Shown here: piece after piece, positions 62,465 through 64,000 of the stretch
How positions within the stretch are numbered: position 1 is the first letter of the stretch
Layout of the letters: each line of letters starts with the position of its first letter
Source: Coriobacteriaceae bacterium AF08-21
Lineage (GTDB): Bacteria > Actinomycetota > Coriobacteriia > Coriobacteriales > Coriobacteriaceae
Assembly: GCA_027687465.1 (NCBI GenBank)
Contig: JAQCQR010000006.1
Location: forward strand, 62,001 to 126,000
Direction of reading: 5' to 3'
DNA length: 64,000 nucleotides
Notes under the pieces: model-generated
Database searches by the model: none
Told to the model about the DNA's origin: nothing
What the model saw: the letters and a program-made list of their open reading frames with translations, nothing else
Program-made: the position numbers and the translations under genes

Positions 62465-63727
62465 CTACAACACGGCGCCCTCAGGCAGGTCGACACGCAC
62501 AACATCCACGATGTCGCCCGCCTTGAGCTCGCACGGACCTTCGTCAATACGCAGCAGGCAGTTGGCCCGCTGCATCGTGCCGAGCAACGCCGAATTCTGC
62601 GTCTTGGCCTCGGTCACCAACAGCTCACCGGTCTCGGGGTCGCGCAAAACCGTGGCGCGATCGAAGAAGCGGCGATGCTGTCGCTTTTTCACGCCGTGCG
62701 TGAGCATCGCCTGCTGCACGGGACGCGCCCCCTCGGCAAAACCGCGCATCTTGCGGATCGCCGGGCGGGCGAGCATCTCAAAGCCCACATACGCCGCCGC
62801 GGGATTGCCCGAAAGCCCCAGATACGGCTTGCCGCCGAGCAGCCCAAACGTGATGGCCTTGCCCGGACGCATCGAGATGCGGTCAAACAGCACCTCGCCC
62901 TCGCGCTGGACCAGCGCCGTCACGTAGTCGTAGTCGCCTGCCGAGGCGCCACCGCTCGTAATGACAAAATCGCACTCTTGCGCGGCGCGGTACACAAGCT
63001 CGGCAATCGCCCGCTCGTCGTCGGGCGCAATGCCGTAGAACACTGGGTCGGCCCCAGCATCGAGTGCCTCGGCCATTAACGCCGAGGAATTGGAATCGCG
63101 AATCTGCCCAAGCGCCGGCAGTTGGCCGGCCGCGACCAGCTCCGTGCCCAGCGAGATAACGCCCACACGCGGGGCGGCGTGCACTCTAACGTTCGCGTAA
63201 CCGGCGCTCGCCAGCAAACCGGCGCCGGCCGGGGCCACAACCTCGCCAGCGTGCATCACAACATCACCGGCATGGGCCTCCTCGCCTGCAGCTCGAACGT
63301 TCTCCCCCACCTTAGCCGGTGCCGAGAAGCTCACGTGTGAGCCCTCGTTGCCGTCGCCGTCGAGTACCTCGACGACCTCGTATTTCACAACGGCATCCGC
63401 ACCTTCGGGCACCGGTGCACCCGTCATAATACGGACGGTCTCGCCCGCGCCGATTGCGCCCTCAAACACATGGCCCGCGGCCTCGTGTCCGATAACGTCG
63501 AGCGTCACCGGCGCCTCGCCAGATGCCTGCGCCAAATCCGCCGAGCGCACGGCATATCCGTCCATAGCGCTGTTGGCAAACGGCGAGATGTCGATATCGG
63601 CCACCGCATCCTCTGCCAAGGGAAGACCGGCGGCCTGCCACACGGGAATCTCGACGACTTCGGTGCGATTCACGTGCGACAAGACGATCGCCTGCGCGTC
63701 CTCCAACGGAATGAGTTTCTCAGCCAT
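62465..63727 (-). CDS. moeA: Molybdopterin molybdotransferase
   Basis: A 420-residue MoeA with all four domains: FANSAMDGYAVRSADL, RIMTGAPVPEGADAVV, the MPT-binding GIAPDDERAIAEL and ITSGGASAGDYDYV, FGLLGGKPYLGLSGNPAAAYVGF and the C-terminal beta domain. It inserts molybdate into adenylated molybdopterin. ATG 63727 has GAGG six bases upstream. It lies 10 bases before mog and supplies cofactor for the xanthine-dehydrogenase-type enzyme at 39-43 kb. Confidence 0.94.
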   Translation of the reverse strand: MAEKLIPLEDAQAIVLSHVNRTEVVEIPVWQAAGLPLAEDAVADIDISPFANSAMDGYAVRSADLAQASGEAPVTLDVIGHEAAGHVFEGAIGAGETVRIMTGAPVPEGADAVVKYEVVEVLDGDGNEGSHVSFSAPAKVGENVRAAGEEAHAGDVVMHAGEVVAPAGAGLLASAGYANVRVHAAPRVGVISLGTELVAAGQLPALGQIRDSNSSALMAEALDAGADPVFYGIAPDDERAIAELVYRAAQECDFVITSGGASAGDYDYVTALVQREGEVLFDRISMRPGKAITFGLLGGKPYLGLSGNPAAAYVGFEMLARPAIRKMRGFAEGARPVQQAMLTHGVKKRQHRRFFDRATVLRDPETGELLVTEAKTQNSALLGTMQRANCLLRIDEGPCELKAGDIVDVVRVDLPEGAVL

Positions 63728-63903
63728 ATACACCTCTAGCATGCTGCGGCGCGCAACAAAAGCGCCGATTCTTTATGTTTCTCTCAGTATAATCCCTCGC
63801 CGCCTGCTCAAGACCTGGCCCGCGGCCGCGAATACATCTGTCGGCCGCAAGCCGCGAAACAAAACCAAAACCAACCCACCGGCTCGTCGCGTTTACCGCG
63901 TTT

Positions 63904-63909
63904 TATAAT
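63904..63909 (+). promoter_or_regulatory. Promoter -10 box of the gene at the right edge
   Basis: TATAAT at 63904-63909 on the plus strand stands 29 bases before an ATG at 63939. No good -35 is visible. Confidence 0.45.
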
Positions 63910-63938
63910 GCTCGTGTTGCAACCCAAAAGAGGAACGT

Positions 63939-64000
63939 ATGACTTTTACCGACAAACCCGAAAGCGCAAACGAAGCGCAGGATCATTCTCAGTCGCTCGA
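63939..64000 (+). CDS. Start of an unidentified gene (partial)
   Basis: An ATG with AGAGGAA five bases upstream opens a frame reading MTFTDKPESANEAQDHSQSL to the window edge. The N-terminus is acidic and probably unstructured. Twenty residues are too few to name the protein. A -10 box lies upstream and the gene is divergent from moeA. Confidence 0.55.
   Translation, partial: MTFTDKPESANEAQDHSQSL

Overview
The window looks like a chromosomal piece from a gut anaerobe of the class Coriobacteriia, most likely Collinsella or a close relative. This is inferred from gene content and style: G+C-rich core genes, selenium and molybdenum enzymes, double-cubane-cluster reductases, and a LoaP-type antiterminator driving a polysaccharide operon. 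No rRNA or species marker is present, so the genus is an inference.

Positions 1-9,000 form an A+T-richer accessory island in visible decay. Read on the minus strand it holds a reverse transcriptase with one in-frame TAA, a protein with a possible PD-(D/E)XK nuclease motif, a frameshifted membrane protein with a lysozyme-like motif, and a SIR2-domain protein cut by the window edge. This set resembles an antiphage defence island. Between these genes lie three copies of a ~250-bp cassette (leader plus signal-peptide start). Only the middle copy still drives an intact secreted transglutaminase-like protein (6757-8190).

Positions 9,012-22,900 are one long minus-strand polysaccharide operon. It starts with a NusG-paralogue antiterminator (LoaP/UpxY type), followed by a phosphoglycosyl transferase, a WecG/TagA transferase, wecC and wecB. 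A more A+T-rich block of glycosyltransferases, pyruvyl and acyl decorating enzymes, Wzx flippase and Wzy polymerase comes next, closing at a clear terminator. The antiterminator promoter sits inside a 92-bp segment bounded by a 15-bp perfect inverted repeat, so it may be an invertible, phase-variable promoter. A compact hairpin precedes the first biosynthetic gene, where LoaP would be expected to act.

Positions 22,950-39,120 are mostly core genes: thrS, a zinc-ribbon membrane gene broken by an in-frame TAG, a glycerol-3-phosphate dehydrogenase-like trio on the plus strand, an Xaa-Pro peptidase, folC, valS, clpX, clpP, tig and tRNA-Leu. An intergenic array of twelve half-sites with an 80-bp period lies at 25,540-25,996.

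Positions 39,200-64,000 join molybdenum and selenium biology. They contain a two-gene xanthine-dehydrogenase-type molybdoenzyme, gdhA, the selA-selB-selC selenocysteine operon, a formate/nitrite channel, tRNA-Gly, tRNA-Pro and a branched-chain amino acid carrier. A seven-gene run follows, with two double-cubane reductases, their activase, selD, yedF, a DUF3343 carrier and a cysteine-desulfurase-like enzyme. Last come modABC, mogA/moaB and moeA. selD itself carries an in-frame UGA at codon 17 and is read here as a selenoprotein. Three covarying copies of one structured element sit between minus-strand genes at 32.4, 55.2 and 56.5 kb.
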